The notes under the pieces were generated by a model that saw only the letters and a list, made by a program, of their open reading frames with translations, was not told the origin of the DNA and searched no databases. Of a stretch of 39,237 nucleotides of DNA, positions 1-9,576 are shown piece by piece. Origin of the DNA: Clostridium sp. N3C. GTDB lineage: Bacteria > Bacillota > Clostridia > Clostridiales > Clostridiaceae. The position numbers were made by a program, and so were the translations under genes. Location: the NCBI RefSeq assembly GCF_900095445.1, contig NZ_FMJL01000033.1, positions 1 to 39,237 on the forward strand, read 5' to 3'. The stretch's first letter is position 1, and every line of letters begins with the position of its first letter.

Positions 1-3000
1 CAGTAAGTCTCCTTGGATTGTTTTTAAAATTGCCAGCTTAACTAATGGACCCTCTTCTAAATTTATACTTTTATTTATCTCCTGGGAAATCTCTTTAATT
101 TTTAAATTATAATTAACCTCATTCCTTATATCAAAAACTTTTAAATCAAATAATTTTTCATTTATATCCCTATTAAACTGAAATACTTCATTTTGAGTTT
201 TCCTATAAACCATTCTTAAAGCATCATGATGCTTAACTATTTCTTCAAAAGCAGTTCTAACATAACATTCTTCAAAAGAATGCTTACTCTTTAAAATAAT
301 TTGATGATTAAAATGATTTATATCTTCCTTATTATTTGAAAAGAATTCTCTTTGTATAGGTGTTAATTCCACATCTCCAGTAACAGTTCCTTGATAAATT
401 TCCACTACATTTGTTTTCTCCACATATTTACGGGTTTCTGATAAAACAGGATGCTTAAGCAAATTTTTCACATCCAGTTTCAAATTATACCTTTGTAGTC
501 GTGAAACAATTTGTATAGCCTTTATGGAATCTCCTCCTAAGTCAAAGAAGTTATCATTTATACCAATACCCTCAACCTTAAGAACTTGGCTCCAAACTTC
601 AATTAATATATTTTCTATTTCATCCCTTCCCTCCTCGTACTTGCTTTCAGCTAGTACAAAGTTTTTAATCTCTGCCAATGCTTTTCTATCTACTTTTCCA
701 TTACTAGTACAAGGAATCTTATCTACCTGGATAAAATAAGAAGGAATCATATAAAGAGGTAAGTAATTTGACAAATATCCTCTTATTGAAATAACATCAA
801 TCTTTTCAGTTGCAACAATATAAGCACACAAGCTATTGCTGCCATTAGTATCCTTTTGACATAATACTACTGCATCTTTTATATAGTCAACATCTAAAAG
901 TTTACTTTCAATCTCTCCAAGCTCTATTCTAAATCCTCGTATTTTTACTTGATTATCAATTCTACCTAAGTATTCCACATCTCCATTAGGTAATAGCCTT
1001 CCAAGATCTCCCGACCTATATAATATTTCATTTTTATTGTATGGATTAACAATGAATTTCTCCTTAGTCAATTCTGGTCTATTCAGATATCCCTTAGCAA
1101 CCCCTTCTCCTGCAACACAAATCTCTCCAGGAACATTTATAGGTTGGATGTTTAGATTTTTATCTAATAAGTACATGGAAAGTGTAGGTATAGGCTTACC
1201 TATATTACTTACATTTAACTTAATATCATTATCTGAAAGTTCTTTAAAGGTAACATGAACAGTGGTTTCAGTTATCCCATACATATTTATAAGCTTTGTA
1301 TTAGGATACAACTTTCTCCACTTCATTAACTTTACAGGAGCCAGAGCTTCTCCTCCAAAAATTACATATCGTACTTTTAATCTATCGATACCTTGTTCCA
1401 CAACTGTATCTGCTAAGGCATAAAAAGCTTGAGGGGTTTGATTTAATACAGTTACGCCATTTTTTTCTATTATTTTTGAAAATTCCACAGGACTTACAAC
1501 CTCATCTTTTGATACAATTACTAACTTACCTCCATATAATAATGCACCATACATCTCCCACACTGAAAAATCAAAGCAAAATGAATGAGCAACTGTCCAA
1601 ACGTCTTCCTCATTAAAATCAAATTGGAAAGCATCATTTTTCATTAGTCTTACTACATTTCTATGGGTTATCATAACCCCCTTTGGCTTACCAGTTGACC
1701 CAGAGGTATAAATAATATATGCTGTATCCCCAGATGTATTAATTATCTCCAGATTATCTTTATGCTCTTGTTTCTCAAGGTCTTCTTTAAAGTTTATAAT
1801 AGTACCGCCATAGTTTATTTTGCTATAATAGGACTGTTGGGAAATTAAAAATTTCGCTTCACTATCATATAACATATACTCCTGCCTATCAGTAGGATAA
1901 TCTATATCTATTGGTAGATATGTTCCTCCAGCTTTAAGAACCGCCAAAATACTAACAAGCATATCTATAGATTTATCTAATAATATACCTACGATTGTCT
2001 CTCTTTGCACTCCAATTTCTCTAAGCTTTGATGCTAAGATATTAGCTTTTTCATTTAATTGTCTATATGTTAGGCTTTCTTCACCATATACTGCTGCCGT
2101 TCTATTAGGAAACCTTCTTACTATATCTTCAAAAATTTCATGTATTACTGTACTCTTCGGAAAATTGCACTGAGAATTACTAAGCATTTGAATTATTTCT
2201 GACTTTTCATCTTCTGAAAGCATATTAAGATTAGAAATGTCTTTGCTTGGTTCTTTCATGCCATCATTTAAAATTGACATTAGATGATTATGAATGGCAT
2301 CTATATCCCTTTCATCAAAAGCTTGGATCTGATAATCATAATCAATTATAAATCTGCCTTCTGATGTTCTATCGTTTATATGAATTATCAATTCTTCTCC
2401 AGAAGTTCCATTGAACAACCATACTGGTTCTTGTTCCTCTTCCTCTGCAGTAATTATTTTAGTATTTTGATAGGACATAACAACATTGTAAAGTTTGCCA
2501 TAAGATCTGCCTTCTTTCCTTAACTCGCTTAGCACCTCATCGTAAGGATATTTACCATGCTTTAAGCACTGAAACCATACTTTTTTTACATAATTTAAAA
2601 AATCGATAAAATTGATCCTATCCTCTATTTGAAATCTTATAGGTAAGGTAGTAATAAACATACCTTGCATTTCTTTTTCTTTCTTAGATCTATTTAATGC
2701 AACTGTTCCTAAAGTAAAATCTGATTTTCCTGTATATCTACTTGTGAGAATAGCTAGAACACCAAACATTAGATTAAAAACTGATATTCCACTTTCTTTA
2801 GAAAATGAAATAATTTTATTTGTTATTTCAGAAGATAATTTAAAAGACTTCCTTTGAGCTTTGGCATCTATATTATTTGAATTACGATGAGACAGACTCA
2901 CTAAATCAGGTATATCTTTAAACTGATCAATCCAAAACTCCTTATCATGTTCATATCTTTGTGATTTTTTGTATTTTTCCTCGGATATAATATAGTCAAT

Positions 3001-3510
3001 ATAAGATGGTTTAGTAGAATTGTATTCCTTATTATTTTTTAGTGCTGAATAAATTTCAGCAGTCATACTAGCAGCAGTGGAAATTGACCATGCGTCTGTA
3101 ATTATATGATGAAACTTAAAATAAAAACCGCCTCTTCCATCGGGATGGATTACAATAGGTACATAATATAAATCAGAATCATAAATGTTAAAAACACTAG
3201 TGTTAGTAGACTGTAACCATTCCTCATATTCCTTATCCCTTTGATAAAAATTAAACACATCAATTTTCTTATATGTATAAGGTGCTATATATTGCTTTAT
3301 TTCATCGTTCCTCAAACAAAGTCTTAGTCTAAGAGCATCATTAGATTTAATGACTATGTTTATAGCAGTATCCAACAAGTTAATATCCACCGGATTCTTA
3401 AAAAGATTTATTCCTGTTATGTTATTAATAGGAGTATTGGAATAGTATTTTTCAACTTGAAATATTCTTTTTTGTGGATGTGATAAATCATAATACTTAT
3501 ATCCACCCAT
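1..3510 (-). CDS. Initiation NRPS, Cs-A(Thr)-PCP-E/C, partial
   Basis: Multimodular peptide synthetase entering from the left edge; 1170 codons are visible with no stop, so the 3' end is missing. Start is ATG at 3510 behind GAGGGGG. The N-terminal condensation domain (about 3500-2170) opens with YDLSHPQKRIF and TPINNITGI, like the fatty-acyl 'starter C' domain of surfactin SrfAA, and has active site HHIITDAW. The adenylation domain (about 2160-700) has YIIYTSGSTGKPKG and YGITETT; the ten specificity residues read DFWNIGMVHK, the published threonine code. The PCP has FFDLGGDSIKA (about 530). The last visible domain starts PIQREFF...INHFN, as epimerization domains do, but its HHxxxDG lies outside the window, so a C domain is possible. 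Expected role: acylate Thr and start the peptide. Thr and starter calls are inference from motifs. Confidence 0.9.
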   Translation of the reverse strand, partial: MGGYKYYDLSHPQKRIFQVEKYYSNTPINNITGINLFKNPVDINLLDTAINIVIKSNDALRLRLCLRNDEIKQYIAPYTYKKIDVFNFYQRDKEYEEWLQSTNTSVFNIYDSDLYYVPIVIHPDGRGGFYFKFHHIITDAWSISTAASMTAEIYSALKNNKEYNSTKPSYIDYIISEEKYKKSQRYEHDKEFWIDQFKDIPDLVSLSHRNSNNIDAKAQRKSFKLSSEITNKIISFSKESGISVFNLMFGVLAILTSRYTGKSDFTLGTVALNRSKKEKEMQGMFITTLPIRFQIEDRINFIDFLNYVKKVWFQCLKHGKYPYDEVLSELRKEGRSYGKLYNVVMSYQNTKIITAEEEEQEPVWLFNGTSGEELIIHINDRTSEGRFIIDYDYQIQAFDERDIDAIHNHLMSILNDGMKEPSKDISNLNMLSEDEKSEIIQMLSNSQCNFPKSTVIHEIFEDIVRRFPNRTAAVYGEESLTYRQLNEKANILASKLREIGVQRETIVGILLDKSIDMLVSILAVLKAGGTYLPIDIDYPTDRQEYMLYDSEAKFLISQQSYYSKINYGGTIINFKEDLEKQEHKDNLEIINTSGDTAYIIYTSGSTGKPKGVMITHRNVVRLMKNDAFQFDFNEEDVWTVAHSFCFDFSVWEMYGALLYGGKLVIVSKDEVVSPVEFSKIIEKNGVTVLNQTPQAFYALADTVVEQGIDRLKVRYVIFGGEALAPVKLMKWRKLYPNTKLINMYGITETTVHVTFKELSDNDIKLNVSNIGKPIPTLSMYLLDKNLNIQPINVPGEICVAGEGVAKGYLNRPELTKEKFIVNPYNKNEILYRSGDLGRLLPNGDVEYLGRIDNQVKIRGFRIELGEIESKLLDVDYIKDAVVLCQKDTNGSNSLCAYIVATEKIDVISIRGYLSNYLPLYMIPSYFIQVDKIPCTSNGKVDRKALAEIKNFVLAESKYEEGRDEIENILIEVWSQVLKVEGIGINDNFFDLGGDSIKAIQIVSRLQRYNLKLDVKNLLKHPVLSETRKYVEKTNVVEIYQGTVTGDVELTPIQREFFSNNKEDINHFNHQIILKSKHSFEECYVRTAFEEIVKHHDALRMVYRKTQNEVFQFNRDINEKLFDLKVFDIRNEVNYNLKIKEISQEINKSINLEEGPLVKLAILKTIQGDLL

Positions 3511-3583
3511 AATTTATCCCCCTCAATTTCCATAAATTTATTTAATTGTTCTTCAATTAATGACTAATAAATACTAATGGTAT

Positions 3584-5845
3584 CTATTCTGCATAAAGTA
3601 CATTCTTAATCTCAATTTTGTTAAGATTTCTTTTCATAATAAAAATGGATATCTTGTAAACTATATACACGATAATAAAAGAAGCTATTTTCCAAACTGT
3701 ATTTGTTTGCAAAATAATTAGAATTTCCGTTGACTTGTTTACATAAGTTTGAATAGACTCAAATATTTTATCGATAAATAAGCTACATATTATGCTACCA
3801 ATGAATATTGCAACAGAATATATATTAATTACCATTTTAGAGATAACTTTATTTTGATACCCTAAGATATTGAGTATGGTAATATCCTTTTTAGCATCAT
3901 TAATATTAAAATAAGAGATTAAACTGGTGAGACTAACTACTAAAACTATAGTTATTACGAGCATCATAGGTATTAAACTAAGGCTACCTTTTAATAAAGT
4001 CATAGTTTGCTCCTTTTGCTGCTCTTTAGAAATTACTACCTTCATTTCTTCAGTCTTCTCCTGCAATATTGAGCTATACTGTCCATTATAATCTCCTTCA
4101 TGTAATACAGAGTCCATATCCTGCATATAATCAGCATTAAGGTATAACAAACTATCATAAACTGTAATATTTATTGCGGAAATATTAAACTTTTGAATAT
4201 CCCCCTTACTGTCTTTTATATTTAAGATATCTCCTTCTTTCAAATTGTAATCATAAGCTAGCTTTTTCGAAATAATAACATCGTTTTTCTTCATATTTAA
4301 AAGTGGGTTGCTTTTATTATCTGTACTAAGTTTAAGCATATCATTTTCAGCATGAACAAACTGTACATCATACTTTTTTTCGATGTTTTTCTTACCAGCA
4401 TCGGTCTCTGCCGATTCAATATAAAATCTATAATTTAGAAATGTATTTCTTCTATTTTCTTTACTAGGTTCATTTTTTATATCATTATAAATAATCATAG
4501 ATTTAAACTTCATTTGATCATCCATCTGTTTAATAGGTTCCAATGTAAGATTAAATATAGCTGCAGCAAAATTAATCATAAAAAATGCAATTAAGCTTAT
4601 AAATACAATGATAGAGAAACGCCAAAGCTTTCTTAGTAAAAAAGCGTATCGTATTTTATATTGAAAAGGAAAATGTTCAAGCAATTTCTTAGAAAACACC
4701 GTGATTTTGCCAACTTGATGCTTATCTCTATCATAAATTAAGTTTAACTCATTGATACGAAGTAACTTTAAACCTAGTAAAAAAGTTATAATAGCTATAG
4801 TGATATTTACAGTAATAATTACACCTACTATTAGCAAATAGTTGAATCTTATTACTGGATGCACTATATTGAAAACGTTAAAGTAGTTAACTAAAAAGCT
4901 TTCAGACATAAATAAACCTAAAAAAGCTCCAATGGTCATTCCTATTAATATAGGAATTTGAATCAAAACAAAGGGCAAAGCTATAGTAACACGCTTGTAT
5001 CCGATAGCCATTAACACACCGCTGCATCTTCGTGAATATTGAAATTGGTTTCTAACAAGCAGCATAACAACAATTACAATAACCAACACAAACAAGATAA
5101 ATCCTATCTTCATCAAAGATAAGCTTGTCTGAAAATTAGAAAGCAATGTGTTAAAGCTTTGAAGATTCTTGCTACTTTCTACTAAACTTATGTCATCATC
5201 ATTCATCATATCCTTTATCTTGCTATCAAACTCAGTCTTATCTAAATTCTTATTGAATCTTGCCACATATATCTTATCCTCATTTCCACTGAGAGACTCA
5301 AAATTATCTTTATTCATCAGCACACCTGCATTTTTAGTTGTGGAAACTGTGGATGCATACTGTGAATTAAATATTAATGATTCTGAAGGCTGATAATATA
5401 GCCCTGAAACTGTATAATCTGAATTTGATATCACAATTTTGTCATTAATCTTAATGTTATTTTTTTTAGCAAATTGCAGGGAAAGCAAAATGTTGCTTCC
5501 CTGTATATCATCCTTTCCTTCTACCACATAATATTTATTTATATTAGTCATTGGAACACTAATATAAAATGTATTTTGGCCTTCTTGCACATACTTTCTT
5601 CGGAATAATTCCGCACTAAAATCATACTTATCTTCAAGTTCAGCTATATTTGCTTTAGGAAGTATTCTAAACTCTTCCACCTTAGTAGCTTTTAAATCCT
5701 CTTTATATGAATTTTGGATTGGAACATTACCATAATATAAATATGTGAATAAAAATCCCAGTATAGCTGACAACAGCAAAAGTAATATTAGTTGTAACTT
5801 ATTCTTTAAAAGTAATCTTATATTATTTTTGATCAGATTTCTCAT
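3584..5845 (-). CDS. FtsX/MacB-type ABC transporter permease of the NRPS operon
   Basis: About 753-residue integral membrane protein. It has one N-terminal membrane segment, a roughly 200-residue extracytoplasmic domain, three clustered helices (around residues 255-370), another helix near 430, a second extracytoplasmic domain, then three C-terminal helices. This duplicated layout is that of FtsX-domain (MacB/YtrF-like) permeases. The ATG overlaps the stop of the preceding NRPS-ABC gene as TAATG; a GTG three codons upstream (5854) is an alternative start. Either way the two are translationally coupled. No separate ATPase gene is present, and the upstream gene ends in an ATPase domain of the matching family, so the pair very likely forms one transporter. 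Role inferred: export of, or self-protection against, the operon's peptide. Confidence 0.85.
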   Translation of the reverse strand: MRNLIKNNIRLLLKNKLQLILLLLLSAILGFLFTYLYYGNVPIQNSYKEDLKATKVEEFRILPKANIAELEDKYDFSAELFRRKYVQEGQNTFYISVPMTNINKYYVVEGKDDIQGSNILLSLQFAKKNNIKINDKIVISNSDYTVSGLYYQPSESLIFNSQYASTVSTTKNAGVLMNKDNFESLSGNEDKIYVARFNKNLDKTEFDSKIKDMMNDDDISLVESSKNLQSFNTLLSNFQTSLSLMKIGFILFVLVIVIVVMLLVRNQFQYSRRCSGVLMAIGYKRVTIALPFVLIQIPILIGMTIGAFLGLFMSESFLVNYFNVFNIVHPVIRFNYLLIVGVIITVNITIAIITFLLGLKLLRINELNLIYDRDKHQVGKITVFSKKLLEHFPFQYKIRYAFLLRKLWRFSIIVFISLIAFFMINFAAAIFNLTLEPIKQMDDQMKFKSMIIYNDIKNEPSKENRRNTFLNYRFYIESAETDAGKKNIEKKYDVQFVHAENDMLKLSTDNKSNPLLNMKKNDVIISKKLAYDYNLKEGDILNIKDSKGDIQKFNISAINITVYDSLLYLNADYMQDMDSVLHEGDYNGQYSSILQEKTEEMKVVISKEQQKEQTMTLLKGSLSLIPMMLVITIVLVVSLTSLISYFNINDAKKDITILNILGYQNKVISKMVINIYSVAIFIGSIICSLFIDKIFESIQTYVNKSTEILIILQTNTVWKIASFIIVYIVYKISIFIMKRNLNKIEIKNVLYAE

Positions 5846-8800
5846 TACTTCCACACAACCTTTTCTACTAGCTTTGGATTTTCATTAACTTCTTCTGATA
5901 TAATCTCTCCATCCAAAAGTCGTATTACTCTATCTGCAATCTCAGCTACCTGTGGATTATGGGTAACAAGGACTATAGCTATATTCATTGTTTTCTGCAT
6001 ATGCTGCAATAAACTTAATACTATTTGGCCCGTCTTAGTATCAAGAGCTCCAGTGGGCTCGTCGCAGAATAACACAGTAGATTTTTTAGCTACAGCTCTT
6101 GCTATTGCTACACGTTGCTGCTCTCCGCCAGATAATTGATATGGAAATTTATTTTTCTGTTTACCTAACTTTACCTTTTCTATAATTTCATCTACATCCA
6201 CATCACCATCAGTTAGATGAGCACCTATTTCTACATTTTCCCTTACTGTGAGATTGCCAAGAAGATGATAAGCTTGAAATACAAAGCCTATATGTTTTCG
6301 CCTTAACTCTAATATCTTCTTTTTACTAAAGTTAGTAATATCCTCATCAAAGTATAGAACACTTCCACTATCAGGCTTTTCAAGGGAACTCATTATATTT
6401 AGTAGTGTTGATTTTCCTGATCCTGATGGTCCTAAAAGCACAACAAATTCACCAGCTTTTAACCTGAAGTTAATATCTTTTAAAATTTCATTCTTTGATT
6501 CCTTAATTCCATAAGATTTACGAATATCCTTAAGCTCCAATACTACTTGATTACTTAAAAAACTCTTATTTAATAAACTTTCAATAGTTTCAATATTTTC
6601 CTTCAGATAATCATCATTATTGAGCATACTAATATGTCCACCTTTACCGTAAAACAACTCAACGGTTCCAGTAGTGCTATGCTTCCAAGCTAACCTTGTA
6701 TCTTTGTCATGCTCTACCTTATCTTCAGAAAGCAAATTATAAATATTAGTACCGTTTAATACTAAAAATTTATCCTTATTAGCCTGACAATAATCTTGAT
6801 AAAGCTTTGCCTCCGTAAGGAAATTATCTCTTTCCTTATTTATAAGCTCTTTAACTGAGTCATTTTCCATTATACTTTTATCTAGGTTTGATTCTTCTAT
6901 GAAGTTCTGCAACATTTCATCTATACTATCCTTATTAATAGTAGTATATTGCACACCTTCCTGCCACTTATACCCATCAAGCATTATTATTGAATTAGCT
7001 CTTAATCCTTGTTTCTCCATACACAATGCGGTATCAAAAGCTATGTTAGCCCCTCCTGAATATCCCAATAATACAATTTTAGAGTTGTCCTTTTGTTCCA
7101 TAATATATTTACAATATTCCTCGTCCATACCATCAACCTTAAGAAGATGCATTATATGGAACTGATATTCTGGAAAGTTCTTAAATAAAGATTCAAAAAG
7201 GGCCATATATGCAATTTTAAGCATAGCTGGAGGAAAAACAAAAACTTTATTCTTACCTTTTGGATTAATTATAGTGGCAATATCATTAGAGTTTTTGTCC
7301 TTATAATTCTCAATTTCTCGTAAAATTCTGTTCTCAAGTCCTTCCTCAAGTGTAATATTAGATGCTTTAATAAGTAACTTTCTATACTCTGACAAAATCC
7401 TTCTCATTTTTCTTTCTTTAAATAAACAACTATTATAGTTTACGCTGAAATAGAGCTTATTATCTTTAAGAACAGAATTAATTACTATAGGGAATTGTAA
7501 GCAAACTTCCTTACCAACCTCTTCCCCATTTTCATCTAAAACTAAGGAAAAGTGTAGATTATCATTAAGCTCACTAAAAGATCCCATGTGATTAAACAAT
7601 ATGTCACCTTTTCTTGTAAATTCAATATCTTCTTTCATATCATCAGGAGTAAGCTTTTCTAATATAGAATATCCTATTCCACTGTTTGGTGTTTCCTTTA
7701 GCTTTTCACGTATTAACTTTATATTATTTATGTCTAAAGGTCCTTTTATAATGTTATCCTCTATAACTATTGGATACAAAGCAGTAAACCAGCCTATAGT
7801 TCTGTTTACATTTAACCCTAGAACTTCACCTTGCCTACCGTGACTTTCAAGAAAAATCTTCATTTTTTTACATCTTCCAAAATATATTTTTTTGAAGGCT
7901 TTAATCAATGGAGCCAATAGTATTTCATTTATTTCAACACCGTATCTAGCTGGTAATCTCTTAGTAAGAGCTTCTGTAATATTTGACTCCAGATAAAACT
8001 CTTCTCTTCTCATATCCTTGAACTTATATATATCTTTTGAGTCACTTTTGAATTTTATGTCCTTTGAGCTTTCCTCTAGAGCTTTCCAATACTCCTTTTC
8101 TTTCATAAATTCTTCACTTTGGGAGTATTTATAAAGTTCTTCGCTCCATTTTTTGAAGCTATGTGTTTTCTTAGGCAAATTAACTTTTTCATTATTAAGA
8201 AGCTGGTTATATATAGCCGTAAAATCATCAAAAATGATTCTTTGTGACACGCCATCACATATCCAATGATGCATTACTATGAGAACGTAAGATGTATCCT
8301 CAACTATAAAATGTGCAGCATTTATCAATGGTCCTTTAGCTAAATCAAATGACTTCTGAATTTCATTCTTATATTCATAAATGTTAGATTGTGTACAGTG
8401 ATACTCTTTAACATCAACATCATACTCGTCAATATCTCCATTTATAGAAAAGTCACTTCCATATTCATATTTCATTCTAAGCGCATCATGATGAACAATT
8501 AGATTTTTTAGGGTTTCTCTAATTAAATCTTTATCAAGTTTTATGTTAGATTTAATAAACATAGATTGGTTAAAGTGATTAATGCTATCAACATTAGTTA
8601 ATTCTTTCAAATAAATTTGCGGAGGAGTCAGTGGCACTTTACCAGTTACAGCATCTTGACTAATCTGCATGATATTCTTAGATATTTTACTGCTTAAATC
8701 TACAATTCTTGGAAAATCCATTATATCTTTTATTCTTATGTCATAGTCTGAAAGTAATGCAATTATCTGAATAGCTTTTATAGAATCTCCACCCATTTCA

Positions 8801-9576
8801 AAAAAGTTATCATATATGCTTACTTGTTCTCGCTTTAATACAGTTTTATATGCTTCAACAAGCACCTTCTCAATTTCATTTCTTGGCGCTTCAAACTTAT
8901 GTTGTGATTTCTTTTCATATAACTCTATAAGTTTACTTTTATCTATCTTGCCATTCAAAGTTAAAGGAAAAGAATCAACTCTTATAATATTATTAGGAAT
9001 CATATATTTTGGTATAATCTTTTCTAACCATTCTTTAATCTCTGCTTGTTCAATTTCACTTTCACTTATATAAAATGCAACAAAGTGAGTATTATTTATA
9101 TCATCCCTGTATACAAAAGGATATGCATCCCTTATAATCGGATTACTCATTATAGCACTACGAACTTCATCCAACTCAATTCTATAGCCATTATATTTGA
9201 TCTGATTATCAATACGTTCAATAAACTCCATCTTTTTATTTTTATTAAATCTTACCATATCACCAGTTTTATATAACTTTTCCTCTTTATCAAAAGGACT
9301 TTGTACAAACCTTTCTTCTGTCATTTTAGGATTGTTTATGTACCCTTTGGCTACCCCTTGTCCACCAATATACAATTCTCCAGGTTCCTCATCTATAACC
9401 TGCTCCATTTTTTCATTTAGTATATATAACTTAGTATTGGCTATTGGTATTCCAATTGGTACTACAGTACCTATGTCCTCATTTATATTAAATAAATGAG
9501 TTATGCATCCTACAGTAGCTTCTGTAGGTCCGTATTCATTGTATATTTCTAACTTATATTTCGAATTTTCACACAC
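5845..9576 (-). CDS. Termination NRPS, second frame: A(C-half)-PCP-E-TE fused to ABC ATPase
   Basis: Continuation of the NRPS reading frame that begins at 11789. The open frame begins at GTG 9576 in the middle of an A domain with no ribosome binding site, so this is not a natural start. Domains by residue: A C-terminal half 1-215 (YGPTEATVG; invariant lysine in LNGKID); PCP about 230-300 (FFEMGGDSIKA); epimerization domain about 315-735 (HHWICDGVS, ESHGRQ, RTIGWFTALYP, NHMGSF); thioesterase about 775-1003 (GYSGG serine motif at 838-842, GKGGH histidine near 980); ABC ATPase about 1010-1243 (Walker A GPSGSGKS, LSGGEQQR, Walker B FCDEPTGALD, H-loop VTHNP). No stop separates TE from ATPase; the linker is about 10 residues. 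With the upstream frame the A-domain code reads DLTKIGEVGK, one residue from the Asn code DLTKLGEVGK. Confidence 0.88.
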   Translation of the reverse strand: MCENSKYKLEIYNEYGPTEATVGCITHLFNINEDIGTVVPIGIPIANTKLYILNEKMEQVIDEEPGELYIGGQGVAKGYINNPKMTEERFVQSPFDKEEKLYKTGDMVRFNKNKKMEFIERIDNQIKYNGYRIELDEVRSAIMSNPIIRDAYPFVYRDDINNTHFVAFYISESEIEQAEIKEWLEKIIPKYMIPNNIIRVDSFPLTLNGKIDKSKLIELYEKKSQHKFEAPRNEIEKVLVEAYKTVLKREQVSIYDNFFEMGGDSIKAIQIIALLSDYDIRIKDIMDFPRIVDLSSKISKNIMQISQDAVTGKVPLTPPQIYLKELTNVDSINHFNQSMFIKSNIKLDKDLIRETLKNLIVHHDALRMKYEYGSDFSINGDIDEYDVDVKEYHCTQSNIYEYKNEIQKSFDLAKGPLINAAHFIVEDTSYVLIVMHHWICDGVSQRIIFDDFTAIYNQLLNNEKVNLPKKTHSFKKWSEELYKYSQSEEFMKEKEYWKALEESSKDIKFKSDSKDIYKFKDMRREEFYLESNITEALTKRLPARYGVEINEILLAPLIKAFKKIYFGRCKKMKIFLESHGRQGEVLGLNVNRTIGWFTALYPIVIEDNIIKGPLDINNIKLIREKLKETPNSGIGYSILEKLTPDDMKEDIEFTRKGDILFNHMGSFSELNDNLHFSLVLDENGEEVGKEVCLQFPIVINSVLKDNKLYFSVNYNSCLFKERKMRRILSEYRKLLIKASNITLEEGLENRILREIENYKDKNSNDIATIINPKGKNKVFVFPPAMLKIAYMALFESLFKNFPEYQFHIMHLLKVDGMDEEYCKYIMEQKDNSKIVLLGYSGGANIAFDTALCMEKQGLRANSIIMLDGYKWQEGVQYTTINKDSIDEMLQNFIEESNLDKSIMENDSVKELINKERDNFLTEAKLYQDYCQANKDKFLVLNGTNIYNLLSEDKVEHDKDTRLAWKHSTTGTVELFYGKGGHISMLNNDDYLKENIETIESLLNKSFLSNQVVLELKDIRKSYGIKESKNEILKDINFRLKAGEFVVLLGPSGSGKSTLLNIMSSLEKPDSGSVLYFDEDITNFSKKKILELRRKHIGFVFQAYHLLGNLTVRENVEIGAHLTDGDVDVDEIIEKVKLGKQKNKFPYQLSGGEQQRVAIARAVAKKSTVLFCDEPTGALDTKTGQIVLSLLQHMQKTMNIAIVLVTHNPQVAEIADRVIRLLDGEIISEEVNENPKLVEKVVWK
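5848..6552 (-). other. ABC ATPase domain fused to NRPS C-terminus
   Basis: Sub-region of the NRPS gene that by itself would be a complete MacB/LolD/FtsE-class ATP-binding subunit of about 230 residues. Walker A, Q-loop (GFVFQAYHLL), signature, Walker B, D-loop and H-loop are all present and intact. There is no internal stop or convincing ribosome binding site in front of it, so it is made as part of the synthetase unless an internal start is used. Its family matches the FtsX-type permease encoded next. Confidence 0.85.

Noticed and set aside
524..1258. Plus-strand open frames of about 70-75 codons inside the left NRPS gene.
   Set aside because: They are antisense shadows of the strongly conserved NRPS frame, without ribosome binding sites.
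5169..9276. Plus-strand open frames of 74-88 codons within the permease and NRPS genes.
   Set aside because: Antisense shadows; the minus-strand frames carry recognisable domains across the same bases.
9509..9528. Hairpin CCTACAG/CTGTAGG downstream of the slippery site as a frameshift stimulator.
   Set aside because: It starts 47 nt after the heptamer; functional stimulators usually begin within about 5-9 nt.
9576..9576. GTG at 9576 as a genuine start for a separate NRPS protein.
   Set aside because: It lies inside an adenylation domain, has no ribosome binding site, and restoring one base gives a continuous A domain.
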